NCBI RefSeq assembly: GCF_000745265.1 | Contig: NZ_JQNN01000001.1 | Coordinates: 3,596,001-3,660,000, forward strand | Source: Massilia sp. 9096 | GTDB taxonomy: Bacteria > Pseudomonadota > Gammaproteobacteria > Burkholderiales > Burkholderiaceae_D | Length of the DNA: 64,000 nt | Reading direction: 5' to 3' | In this document: positions 55,624-63,699 of the stretch, piece after piece | Layout of the letters: each line of letters begins with the position of its first letter | Position numbering within the stretch: the stretch's first letter is position 1 | Program-made: the position numbers and the translations under genes | Notes under the pieces: generated by a model | What the model was told of the DNA's origin: nothing | The model's database searches: none | What the model saw: only the letters and a program-made list of their open reading frames with translations

Positions 55624-58284
55624 ATGCGCAGGATCCCATTCGCGACCGCCGTCTTGTGCGCGGCCATCGGCTTGTCGTTCAACCCGGGCGCGCAGGCGGC
55701 GCCGGACGCGTCGCAGGCGCCGTTCTCGTTCGCCAAGGCCCCCGGCCACCTGTCCAAGAACGTCGTCCCGCTCGACTACACGGTCGCCATCACGCCGGAC
55801 GTCGACAAGCGCACGCTGCACGGCACCGAGTCCGTCAAGTTGCAGTTCAAGGCAAGCAGCGACACGATCCAGTTCAATGCGATCGGCATGCGCTTCGAAA
55901 ACGTGCGCCTGGACGGCAAGCCGGTCAAGAACGTCGCCATCGACGAGACGCGCCAGATGGTCACGGTGACGCTGGCGGCGCCGGCCAAACCGGGCACGCA
56001 CGTGCTCAGCCTGGCCTACGACGCTAAGATCGAAACCGGCCCGCGCGGCCTGTTCGCCCAGCCTTTCCAGAAGCCGGACGGCAGCCGCGACGTCCTGCTC
56101 TCGACCCAGTTCGAAGCGACCGACGCGCGCCGCATGTTCCCCTGCTGGGACGAGCCGGCCTTCCGTGCGCGCTTCCAGCTCAGCGCGACGGTTCCGGCCA
56201 AGTGGGCGGCGATCTCGAACATGCCGATCGAGCGCCGCGTGGTGCACGGCGACACCGCCACCACGACCTTCAAGCGCTCGCCGGCGATGGCCTCCTACCT
56301 GGTCGAATTCACCGGCGGCGACATGGCCAGCATCTCGACCCGCGCCGGCGACACCGCGATCAACCTGTGGGCCGTGCGCGGCCAGGAAAACAACGGCAAG
56401 GTCGCGCTCGAGGACGCGCGCCAGATCCTGCTCGACTACAACGACTACTTCGGCATCCCCTTCCCGCTGCCCAAGCTGGACGCGATCGCGGTGCCGGGCG
56501 GCTTCCAGGGCGCGATGGAAAACTGGGGGGCGATCACCTACAACGACCAGACCTTGCTGCTGACGCCGACGTCGACCATCGACAACCGCCAGCTGGTGTT
56601 CAGCATCGAGGCGCACGAGATGGCGCACCAATGGTTCGGCGACCTGGTGACGATGGGCTGGTGGGACGACATCTGGCTCAACGAAAGCTTCGCTTCCTGG
56701 GGCGCGGCCAAGGAAACCGACCGCCGCAACCCGAGCTGGCACGCGCGCGAATCCGAGGACGCCGGCAAGGAAGCGGCGATGCGCGTCGACGCGCGCCTCG
56801 GCTCGCACGCGGTGCACTATCCGGTCGAGGACGAGCTGCAGCCGCAAAACAATTCCGACCCGCTGATCATCTACAACAAGGGGCAAGCGGTGCTGCGCAT
56901 GCTCGAGGCCTACGTCGGCGCCGACAAATTCCGCGACGGTATCCGCGCCTACATGAAGGCGCGCCAGTATTCGAACGCCACCAGCACCGACCTGTGGAAC
57001 GCGCTCGGTGCGGCCAGCGGCCAGGACATCGGGGCGCTGGCGCGCGCCTGGACCGAGCAGCCCGGCTTCCCGCTGGTGACCGCAACGGCCGAATGCAGCG
57101 GCGACGCGCGCACGCTGGTGCTGAGCCAGCAGCGCTTCCTGCTGCACGGCCAGGACACGACGCGCGCGCACTGGGCGGTGCCGCTGCGCCTGCGCGTCGG
57201 CGCCGGCGGCACGCCGCAATCGGTGCTGCTGACCCAGGATAAGCAGCGTATCCCGGCCGGCCGCTGCGACCAGCCGGTCTCGCTCAACGCCGACGCCGAC
57301 GGCTTTTTCCGCGTGGCCTACGACGAGCGCCTGCTGGAACTGAACACGCGCCAGTTCGCCGGCTTGCCGGACCGCGACCGCATCGCCCTGCTCGACGACG
57401 AGTGGGCGCTGGTCGAAAGCGGCGCGCAGCCGCTGTCGCGCTACCTGGCGCTGGCCGCGGCGATGGGCACCAACCCGAACGAACGCGCCTGGAACCAGGT
57501 GCTGGGCGCATTCGACACCATCGAACGCGCCGAGCGCGGCACGCCAGGGCACGATGCCTTCGTCGCGTGGGCGCGCGGCGTGGTCAAGCCGGTCGCCGGG
57601 CGCATGGGCTGGACTCCGGCGCCGGACGAAACGGCCGGCGTGCAGCGCCTGCGCCGCACCCTGATCGCGCACCTGGGCGCCTGGGGCGATGGGGCCGTGG
57701 TGGCCGAGGCACGCAAGCGCTTCGCGGCGTTCGTGGCCGACCGCAACAGCCTGGCGCCGGACGACCAGGGCACGATCCTGACCATCGTCGCGCAGAACGC
57801 CGATGCCGCCACCTTCGAGCAACTGCACGCGATCGCGCGCGGCGCGAAAAACGAGACCGAGGTGCGGCGCTTCTACCCGGTGCTGATGCGCGTACGTGAT
57901 CCGCAGCTGGCGGCGCAGGCGGCGCAGATCGCGCTCTCCCCCGAGATCCCGCCGCAGGCCGACGTGCTGCGCCTGGGCCTGGTGCTCACGCTATCGGCCG
58001 AGAACCCGCAGCTGGCCTGGTCGACGTTCACGACGCACCTGGACGCGCTGACCGCGGCCAATCCCGGCAACCGCCCGAACGTGCTGGCCAAGACCGTGCC
58101 GGAAGTGTTCTGGAGCAGCGTGCCGCTCGACACCCTGCAGGCCTGGGTCAAGGATCACGTCGAGCCGGGCATGGCCGGGACGCTCGCCGACAGCATGGAA
58201 ACGGCGCGCTTCCGCCTCGACGAGAAGGTGCGCCTGGTGCAGGCGGCGGACCAGGCGGTCCAGCAGGGGCAGGAGCGGCGCTGA
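55624..58284 (+). CDS. Exported M1-family aminopeptidase
   Basis: 886 residues. Signal peptide (to about residue 25, ...NPGAQA). M1 gluzincin with the exopeptidase motif GAMEN (296-300) and the zinc site HEMAHQWFGDLVTM...NES (His331, His335, Glu354; HExxH-18-E). The N-terminal beta domain and long C-terminal helical domain match the puromycin-sensitive/ERAP-like type. It removes N-terminal residues from peptides in the periplasm or outside the cell, feeding the adjacent receptor. The ATG at 55624 begins the signal peptide. A terminator of its own follows. Confidence 0.93.
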   Translation: MRRIPFATAVLCAAIGLSFNPGAQAAPDASQAPFSFAKAPGHLSKNVVPLDYTVAITPDVDKRTLHGTESVKLQFKASSDTIQFNAIGMRFENVRLDGKPVKNVAIDETRQMVTVTLAAPAKPGTHVLSLAYDAKIETGPRGLFAQPFQKPDGSRDVLLSTQFEATDARRMFPCWDEPAFRARFQLSATVPAKWAAISNMPIERRVVHGDTATTTFKRSPAMASYLVEFTGGDMASISTRAGDTAINLWAVRGQENNGKVALEDARQILLDYNDYFGIPFPLPKLDAIAVPGGFQGAMENWGAITYNDQTLLLTPTSTIDNRQLVFSIEAHEMAHQWFGDLVTMGWWDDIWLNESFASWGAAKETDRRNPSWHARESEDAGKEAAMRVDARLGSHAVHYPVEDELQPQNNSDPLIIYNKGQAVLRMLEAYVGADKFRDGIRAYMKARQYSNATSTDLWNALGAASGQDIGALARAWTEQPGFPLVTATAECSGDARTLVLSQQRFLLHGQDTTRAHWAVPLRLRVGAGGTPQSVLLTQDKQRIPAGRCDQPVSLNADADGFFRVAYDERLLELNTRQFAGLPDRDRIALLDDEWALVESGAQPLSRYLALAAAMGTNPNERAWNQVLGAFDTIERAERGTPGHDAFVAWARGVVKPVAGRMGWTPAPDETAGVQRLRRTLIAHLGAWGDGAVVAEARKRFAAFVADRNSLAPDDQGTILTIVAQNADAATFEQLHAIARGAKNETEVRRFYPVLMRVRDPQLAAQAAQIALSPEIPPQADVLRLGLVLTLSAENPQLAWSTFTTHLDALTAANPGNRPNVLAKTVPEVFWSSVPLDTLQAWVKDHVEPGMAGTLADSMETARFRLDEKVRLVQAADQAVQQGQERR

Positions 58285-58312
58285 ACGAAAAAAGGCCGGC
58301 GCGAGGCCGGCC
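58285..58312 (-). terminator. Terminator of the GH16 gene
   Basis: GGCCGGC/GCCGGCC stem followed on the minus strand by TTTTTT, 62 bases past the GH16 stop. Confidence 0.8.
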
Positions 58313-58334
58313 AATCCCGTCGGAAGCTGAAACG

Positions 58335-58370
58335 GCCCCGGCCCGGCGCATGTCCGGTCCGGGGCTTTTT
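58335..58370 (+). terminator. Terminator of the M1 aminopeptidase gene
   Basis: GCCCCGG/CCGGGGC stem with a 17-base loop, then TTTTT on the plus strand. It lies next to the oppositely directed GH16 terminator. Confidence 0.85.
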
Positions 58371-58374
58371 CGCA

Positions 58375-60147
58375 TCAATGCATCGTGTAGCTCTGCGCGG
58401 CGGTATCGACCGCGTAGTTCTTGCCGGCGTCCCAGTAGGTGAAGCTGTACTGGACCACGTCGCCGATCTTCAGCCCGCCCGCCGTGTAGGTGTTGGTGCT
58501 GCCGCCGAGCTGCATGCGCACGTTCTGCTGCGCGCCACCGTTGACCGTATAGTGCACGTCGGCCCAGCTGCCGGTGTTGGCGGTGAACTGCAGCATCGTC
58601 GCCGAGGTCTGCGTGACCGAGGTCAGGGTGGACGGCGGCGGCGTGGTGCTGGCGGTGCCGGAGTCATAGTAGACATCGTCGATCGCGAACTGGAAGGCCG
58701 AACCCGGCAGGTTGTTGGCGTCGCTCGAGATCATGAAGACGTCCAGCAGCGACTGCGCCGCCACCTTGGCGCCGAGCAGCGTCGAGACCGGGATCGAGGC
58801 CTGGGCCCAATCGCCGTTGCGCACCAGGCCGTAGGCGGTGGTGTTGGCCGGGAAGTTGACGTAGTTCTGGTTGGTGTAGGTGTCGCCCACGCCGATGTTG
58901 AACGAGACGTTGGCCGGGATCTTGATGCGGAACTTCAGCGTGCCGTTGCGGAAGTTGGACAGGTCGCGCGCCTGGCGCGACTGCACGCCGCCGCCCCACC
59001 ACTGACCCGGCGTCGTGTAAGCCCAGGCGATCACGTTGCTGCCCTCGTACGGGGCGGTGTTGCCGGCGCCGCTCGACGCGCTGTTCCACAGGTAGATGTC
59101 GGAACTGGTGCCGGCCACCAGCTTGTTGTTGACCGCCGTGTTATCGGTGAACACGCCGAACTTGCCGGTTTCGGGCTGGATCTGGTTGCCCAGCTTGACC
59201 GAACCCTTGCCGTCCAGCTGATACACGCGCACGTAATCGACGTACATCGTGCCCGGCAGCGGCGCCGTGACCTGGCTGGCCGAGGTGGCGTCGGTGAAGT
59301 TGCCGCCCACCGCCAGGTTGAGCAGCAGGTAGAACGGCGCCTGCAGCGAGGCCGAATTGACCGGCAGGACGTTGTTGTACATGTTGTACTCGACGCCGTT
59401 GTCGACCACCGTGAAGCGCATCTCGCTCTCGGTCCAGTACAGGCGGTATTTCACGAAACGGCCCGCCAGCGAGGTGCTCGGGACGTACCAGTTCTTGGTC
59501 TGCCAGGCGGTCGAGGCGGCGCAGCTCTCGTTGCCGGTGACGCAGGCCGATTGCTGCCAGGTGATCACGTTCGAGCCGACGAAGTTGTTGGTCGACGGCG
59601 AGCCGGCCGCCGTGCGCTGCGAGGCGCTATGGCCCTGCTCCATGATGTCGATCTCGCCGTTGCGCGGCCAAGTCTGCGCGGCGGTGCCGAGCATCCACGC
59701 GGCCGGCCACAAGCCGGTGGCGACGTTCGGCGCGGCCATGCGGATCTCGACCATGCCGTACTGGACCTGCACCTTGCCATGGGTGTCGAGCTTGCCCGAG
59801 GTGAAGACGTTACTGCCCACCGTCTGCCTTTGCGCTTTGATCGCGAGCGCGCGCGTGCCGGCCTCGAAGGGCACGTCGACGATCGACAGGTTGTTCGGGC
59901 TGTAGTACTCGAGCTCGGCGTTGCCGTAGCCGCACAGGTTGATCTGGCAGCCATTGCCGTCGGTGGCGGTCCAGGTGGCCGTGTTCAAGGTCGAGCCATT
60001 GAACTCTTCCGACCACAGCAGCTGGCCGATGACCGGGTTGCTGACGCTGGCCGAGGCCTGCGATGCCGCGCAGGCCAGGACACACCCGGCTGCGATGGCT
60101 TGGAAACGATCCCAAACCGCCTGACGTTTTTGATGTTGGTTATTCAC
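58375..60147 (-). CDS. Secreted GH16 beta-glucanase with carbohydrate-binding modules
   Basis: 590 residues. Signal peptide to about residue 34 (...CAASQASASV). GH16 catalytic domain (about 40-290) with the signature GEIDIMEQG: nucleophile Glu165, Asp167 and acid/base Glu170. Next is a galactose-binding-like jelly-roll module (about 300-490), then a C-terminal CBM56-like domain (WADVHYTVNGGAQQNVRMQL ... VQYSFTYWDAG). CBM56 binds beta-1,3-glucan, so a laminarin-type or fungal-wall glucanase is likely. The start is a GTG at 60147, with GAGGAG five bases upstream and no closer ATG. A terminator follows. A palindromic operator lies 111 bases upstream. Confidence 0.88.
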   Translation of the reverse strand: MNNQHQKRQAVWDRFQAIAAGCVLACAASQASASVSNPVIGQLLWSEEFNGSTLNTATWTATDGNGCQINLCGYGNAELEYYSPNNLSIVDVPFEAGTRALAIKAQRQTVGSNVFTSGKLDTHGKVQVQYGMVEIRMAAPNVATGLWPAAWMLGTAAQTWPRNGEIDIMEQGHSASQRTAAGSPSTNNFVGSNVITWQQSACVTGNESCAASTAWQTKNWYVPSTSLAGRFVKYRLYWTESEMRFTVVDNGVEYNMYNNVLPVNSASLQAPFYLLLNLAVGGNFTDATSASQVTAPLPGTMYVDYVRVYQLDGKGSVKLGNQIQPETGKFGVFTDNTAVNNKLVAGTSSDIYLWNSASSGAGNTAPYEGSNVIAWAYTTPGQWWGGGVQSRQARDLSNFRNGTLKFRIKIPANVSFNIGVGDTYTNQNYVNFPANTTAYGLVRNGDWAQASIPVSTLLGAKVAAQSLLDVFMISSDANNLPGSAFQFAIDDVYYDSGTASTTPPPSTLTSVTQTSATMLQFTANTGSWADVHYTVNGGAQQNVRMQLGGSTNTYTAGGLKIGDVVQYSFTYWDAGKNYAVDTAAQSYTMH

Positions 60148-60257
60148 TTCGACTCCTCTTTTCACTTCAAAGAAAATGCGGCACACCTCTACGGGCGGGT
60201 CGCGCTGTGCCAACTTCGCTTGTTGGTCTTTGATGATCTGCAGGTAGCTAAAGGCGG

Positions 60258-60271
60258 TGGAAAGGTTTCCA
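60258..60271 (-). promoter_or_regulatory. TGGAAA-GG-TTTCCA palindrome upstream of the GH16 gene
   Basis: Perfect 6-base arms around a 2-base centre. LacI-family regulators of glycan-use genes bind sites of this shape. It lies between the GH16 gene and the small KTSC-like gene. A second palindrome, TAAACCCGTTTA, occurs at 60289-60300. Confidence 0.45.
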
Positions 60272-60379
60272 AGTATGTACGAGAAATATAAACCCGTTTA
60301 ACGAACTCTGCAATGGATTTGACATGTATCAGATCGCGTGTCGGATACAATCGGCTCTCGGGTTTCGGAGGATGGCAGC

Positions 60380-60619
60380 ATGGAACGCTACAAGAACCAC
60401 GGCGGCGAATCGGGCGTGGTCGCCTACGACATCGACGCCGGCCAGATCATCGTCGAGTTTCACGACGGCAAGCGCTACCTCTACACCGAGGACAGCGCCG
60501 GCGCGGCCAACGTCGCCAGGATGCAGGAGCTGGCCCGAGCCGGCGAAGGCCTGGGCGCCTTCATCAACCGGCACGTGCGCGACCACTACGCGAAACAGAT
60601 CAAGTGGGGGCCGCTGTAG
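60380..60619 (+). CDS. Small KTSC-like domain protein
   Basis: 79 residues. GVVAYDIDAGQIIVEFHDGKRYLYTEDSAG followed by LARAGEGLGAFINRHVRDHYA has the strand-helix layout of the KTSC domain, found at the C-terminus of Lys-tRNA synthetase and Sua5-like proteins and as stand-alone small proteins; these are thought to bind nucleic acid or protein. GGAGGA stands 8 bases before the ATG at 60380. TTGACA (60319) and TACAAT (60346) occur upstream, but at 21-base spacing, so no firm promoter can be called. Confidence 0.7.
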   Translation: MERYKNHGGESGVVAYDIDAGQIIVEFHDGKRYLYTEDSAGAANVARMQELARAGEGLGAFINRHVRDHYAKQIKWGPL

Positions 60620-60704
60620 GCGCACTCGGGCGCACGCGGGCGTGCGCGGCATGGTCGGGGCGGAGCCGTTACACTGGCGGGCTCGATCCGTTTCCAGGAA
60701 AGCC

Positions 60705-61418
60705 ATGTCCGTCACTTCATCCGCCCTGCCCCAGTCGTCCCAGCTGCCTGAGCGTTCCTTCGCCGCCTTCCTGTTCGACATGGACGGCACCATCCTCACC
60801 TCGATCAAGGCCGCCGAACGCGTCTGGGGCGAATGGGCCGCCGGCCACGGCCTCGACGTCGCCGCCTTCCTGCCGACCATCCACGGCAAGCGCACCGAAG
60901 AAACCATCCGCGCACTCGCGCTGCCGGGCGTCGACCCGGTGCGCGAGGCCGCCGCCATCACCCGCGCCGAGATCGACGACGTGGCCGGCATCGAAGCGAT
61001 CGTCGGCGCCCACGATTTCCTGTCCAGCCTGCCGCGCGAGCGCTGGGCGATCGTCACCTCGGCCCCGCGCGCGCTGGCGCAGGCGCGCATCGCCGCCGCC
61101 GGGCTGCCGATGCCGGCCGTGCTGGTGGCCGCCGAGGACGTCGAGCGCGGCAAGCCGGCGCCCGATCCCTTCCTGCTCGGCGCCAGCAAGCTGGGCGTGC
61201 CACCCGGCGACTGCCTGGTGTTCGAGGATACGCTGGCCGGGCTGCGCTCGGCCGCTGCCGCGGGCATGGCCAGCATCGTCGTCACCACGACGCATGCGCA
61301 TCCGCTCGAGACGGCGCAGCTGGACGACATCGCGGATGTGCTCGACTACGAGCACATCCGCGCAGTGACGGGCGCGGACGGCATGCTGCGCGTCACGCGC
61401 CCGACCCGTCAGAATTGA
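60705..61418 (+). CDS. HAD-family hydrolase (phosphatase)
   Basis: 237 residues. Haloacid dehalogenase-type phosphatase with motif I FDMDGTILTS (nucleophile Asp and acid/base Asp), the helical cap, motif II (IVTSAPRALA), motif III lysine (RGKPAPDPFLLGA) and motif IV (CLVFEDTLAGLRSA). It resembles the sugar-phosphatase/beta-phosphoglucomutase subgroup (DL-glycerol-3-phosphatase and 2-deoxyglucose-6-phosphatase types). AGGA stands 6 bases before the ATG at 60705. It is 86 bases downstream of the KTSC-like gene, possibly co-transcribed. Confidence 0.88.
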   Translation: MSVTSSALPQSSQLPERSFAAFLFDMDGTILTSIKAAERVWGEWAAGHGLDVAAFLPTIHGKRTEETIRALALPGVDPVREAAAITRAEIDDVAGIEAIVGAHDFLSSLPRERWAIVTSAPRALAQARIAAAGLPMPAVLVAAEDVERGKPAPDPFLLGASKLGVPPGDCLVFEDTLAGLRSAAAAGMASIVVTTTHAHPLETAQLDDIADVLDYEHIRAVTGADGMLRVTRPTRQN

Positions 61419-61422
61419 TAGG

Positions 61423-61438
61423 TAACCGATCGGTGACA
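61423..61438. promoter_or_regulatory. Candidate operator of the membrane protein/XRE pair
   Basis: GTAACCGATCGGTGAC is a near-perfect 16-base palindrome (one symmetric mismatch). Related half-sites follow: GGTGACATT (61433-61441) and GGTTACATT (61452-61460), 19 bases apart start to start, and GTTACCGAT (61471-61479). Their clustering in the 65 bases before a gene pair with an HTH regulator suggests an autoregulatory operator. Confidence 0.6.
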
Positions 61439-61487
61439 TTGAGAAGGATAGGTTACATTAAATCATCAAGTTACCGATGGAGACACC

Positions 61488-61922
61488 ATGTCCGCAACGA
61501 CTTCCGAACACACCGAGCAACTCGTCCGGTATTCGCGGCGCCAGCTCTGGTCCGTGCTTTTCATCCTTTTGCTGGTGGGCGCCCTCTTTTTGGTCGATAT
61601 GATGTTTGCGGTGCGCCTGCCGGGCGTGGTCATCGTGCCCATCGCGATTGCGGCGGCGTTCATCCGCCCGCTCAGGACGAAAGGGCTCGATTTCTCGAAG
61701 TCGAGCCCGGCAATGGCAGCATTGCGCAACGACGAGCTGCGCCAGGCGGCGCAAGCCAAGGCCTTCCGTAACGGGTTTTTCGTGCTGCTGGCCTATCCGC
61801 CCCTGTGTGCATTCGCGCTGACCGGGCTGTCTGTCCCAAATGCGCTGCCGATCGTGGTCGAAAGCGGCGCCTGGCTCGGCGTCGTAACCTCCCTGGCCAG
61901 CCTGCTCTGGTACGACCGCTGA
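61488..61922 (+). CDS. Small four-helix membrane protein of unknown function
   Basis: 144 residues with about four hydrophobic helices (SVLFILLLVGALFLVDMMF, GVVIVPIAIAAAFIRPL, NGFFVLLAYPPLCAFAL, SGAWLGVVTSLASLLWY), and a basic loop RTKGLDFSKS. No family recognised. Its stop overlaps the start of an XRE regulator (TGATG), so the two are coupled. Small membrane protein plus XRE pairs occur in many bacteria, where the membrane partner is thought to sense or sequester a signal; that role is inferred here. Confidence 0.75.
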   Translation: MSATTSEHTEQLVRYSRRQLWSVLFILLLVGALFLVDMMFAVRLPGVVIVPIAIAAAFIRPLRTKGLDFSKSSPAMAALRNDELRQAAQAKAFRNGFFVLLAYPPLCAFALTGLSVPNALPIVVESGAWLGVVTSLASLLWYDR

Positions 61923-62170
61923 TGGACAGGACGGTTCAGCCGATGAGTCAGCCGATGAGCGAGCACCTGGTCACCACCATGAAGCTTCAGCGCGCCCGCC
62001 TGGACCTGACCCAGGCCGAACTGGCCCAGCGCGCCGGCGTCACACGCAAGTCGATCAACGCGATCGAGACCGGCAACATGGCGCCCTCCACCCTGCTTGC
62101 ACTGAAGCTGGCCAAGGTGCTGGGCGTGACGGTGGAAGACCTGTTCGCTATCGAGGTTCGCCCGGCTTGA
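61922..62170 (+). CDS. XRE-family helix-turn-helix regulator
   Basis: 82 residues, mostly one HTH_3 domain: KLQRARLDLTQAELAQRAGVTRKSINAIETGNMAPSTLLALKLAKVLGVTVEDLF. Recognition helix region GVTRKSINAIE. Resembles the short Cro/CI-type YozG/SinR-like regulators that come as the second gene of membrane-protein operons. Starts on the last base of the preceding stop. Alternative ATGs at 61943 and 61955 give the same domain. It overlaps the 3' end of the convergent cupin gene by 23 bases. It probably binds the palindromes at 61423-61479. Confidence 0.85.
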   Translation: MDRTVQPMSQPMSEHLVTTMKLQRARLDLTQAELAQRAGVTRKSINAIETGNMAPSTLLALKLAKVLGVTVEDLFAIEVRPA

Positions 62171-62747
62171 CCGCGTCCTGCTCGCCGTGGTCGGCGCGGA
62201 ACACGCGTGGCTCGAGCGTTTCCTCTTCGATCGGCAGCTGGGCCGCCAGTGGACTGTCGCCGTGCGCGCCGGACGGTCCGGCGGCGCCCGCTTTCGGGTA
62301 GGGCGTGCCGTCGCGGTGCAGGTAGCTGTCCGTCTTGCCGTCGTATTTCAGGTCGATGTCCGGGTACTCGGCCGAATCTTCCGGGATGCGCGAGCCGACC
62401 GCCAGGAACAGCGCCGTGCCCCAGCTGCGATTGACCAGGTGGTGGCCGTTGGGGCGCCCTGCAGGAAAGGCGGCGCAATCGCCGGCGCGCATCAGGGTTT
62501 CGCCTTCGTCGGTGATCAGGGTCAGCTCGCCTGATACGATCATGACGAACTCGTCCTCGTGCGTGTGCCAATGGCGCTGCGACGACGCCGCGCCGGGCTG
62601 CAGCTCGACCAGGTTGACGCCGAACTGCGTCAGGCCGCCGGCATCGCCCAGCACCTGCTTGCTGCGGCCGTTGACGGCTTCCGCGAAGGCTTCGGGGTAA
62701 CCGGTGCCGGTCAACACGGGGATACTGCTCAGGTCTAGCCGCGACAT
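62148..62747 (-). CDS. Cupin-domain protein
   Basis: 199 residues. A double-stranded beta-helix cupin with motif 1 (HWHTHEDEFVMIVSGELTLI), giving the His/His/Glu metal ligands, and motif 2 (AGDCAAFPAGRPNGHHLVNRS). The remainder is a charged tail (DLKYDGKTDSYLHRDGTPYPKAG ... EPRVFRADHGEQ). Such stand-alone cupins may be dioxygenases, sugar isomerases or sensory proteins; none can be assigned. AGGAG stands 9 bases before the ATG at 62747. The 3' end overlaps the XRE gene, which runs the other way. Confidence 0.87.
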   Translation of the reverse strand: MSRLDLSSIPVLTGTGYPEAFAEAVNGRSKQVLGDAGGLTQFGVNLVELQPGAASSQRHWHTHEDEFVMIVSGELTLITDEGETLMRAGDCAAFPAGRPNGHHLVNRSWGTALFLAVGSRIPEDSAEYPDIDLKYDGKTDSYLHRDGTPYPKAGAAGPSGAHGDSPLAAQLPIEEETLEPRVFRADHGEQDAVKPGEPR

Positions 62748-62910
62748 GGACGATGCTCCTTGTTTGGATGATTGGGTTGATGGGATCAGGATAGCGTAAC
62801 TTGGCATCAAGTCCGCGTACTGATGACGAAGCGCTGAGCTGGGTGGAAATGTGCGCATCTTGCGCCGGTTCGAGCTGCTATCGTGTCTCGATTCCGATAC
62901 GGAGGCGACG

Positions 62911-63678
62911 ATGACGGCAGAGGAACGATTGCAAGCGGCGCGCCAGGCGGCGCGCGAAGGGCGGCACCAGGAGGCGCTGGAAGGGTTCGTGTGGTTCCGC
63001 CATCACGCGCTGGACGAGCAGCCGTCGCTGTACGGCGTGCGGCTGTCGTATGCCTTGTTCTATTGGATGGAGCTGGCCGACAAGTATCCCCCGGCCTTGC
63101 ATGCGCTCGAAGCGCTGCGCGAACAGAAGGCGCAAGCGCTGCTGCGCGGCGAAGGCGGGCGCGTCCTGTTTCACGACGTCATCTCGATCGACGCGCGCCT
63201 GGACCGCAGCCGCGCCACGTACGAACTCTACCTGGCGCTGGCCGAAGGCCGCCCCGAGCTTGCCGCCGAGTGCGCGCAGCTCGCGCTCCCCGCCATCGCA
63301 GCGGCACGGGATTACCGCCTGGCCAACCAGGTACGCCGCGATCCGGAGGCGCACATCCGCGACCTTGCCGACTGCTTGCGCTGGGACATGCGCTGCGCCA
63401 AGCGCCGCAGGTACACGCGCGCACCGGCGCGCTGGGCCTCGGTCAAGAATTATGCGGCCGCCGTATGTCTCGACACCGAGATCACGGCCGGCATCGGCCG
63501 ACTGGACGAAGCGCGCCGGCTGGCGGCGCTCGCAGTCGACCTGATCGGGGATCCGTCGCTGCGCGCGGACGCGCGCGTGGAGATCCCCAAGCCTGCCGCG
63601 CACGGCCCTGGCGCGGCGCGGTTTTATCAACGCCGCCCCAAGGCGCAGCGCCGCGAAGCGCGTCACCAGCGTTCCTGA
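62911..63678 (+). CDS. Helical-repeat protein of unknown function
   Basis: 255 residues without signal peptide. TPR-like helix pairs (EERLQAARQAAREGRHQEALEGFVWFRHHAL, RLSYALFYWMELADKYPPALHALEALREQK, ATYELYLALAEGRPELAAECAQLAL) suggest a protein-binding scaffold; a basic Arg/Lys-rich tail ends it. Family not recognised. The ATG at 62911 has GGAGG 5 bases upstream; an in-frame GTG at 62851 is less likely. It diverges from the cupin gene. Confidence 0.6.
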   Translation: MTAEERLQAARQAAREGRHQEALEGFVWFRHHALDEQPSLYGVRLSYALFYWMELADKYPPALHALEALREQKAQALLRGEGGRVLFHDVISIDARLDRSRATYELYLALAEGRPELAAECAQLALPAIAAARDYRLANQVRRDPEAHIRDLADCLRWDMRCAKRRRYTRAPARWASVKNYAAAVCLDTEITAGIGRLDEARRLAALAVDLIGDPSLRADARVEIPKPAAHGPGAARFYQRRPKAQRREARHQRS

Positions 63679-63699
63679 TCGACACGCCGCCTGCAAGGA

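Noticed and set aside
55489..57828. 779-codon minus-strand frame over the M1 aminopeptidase
   Set aside because: Shadow of the real gene. Its first codons fall in the divergent promoter region and its product has no domain.
60319..60351. TTGACA / TACAAT as promoter of the KTSC-like gene
   Set aside because: Both hexamers are excellent, but the spacer is 21 bases, outside the 16-18 range.
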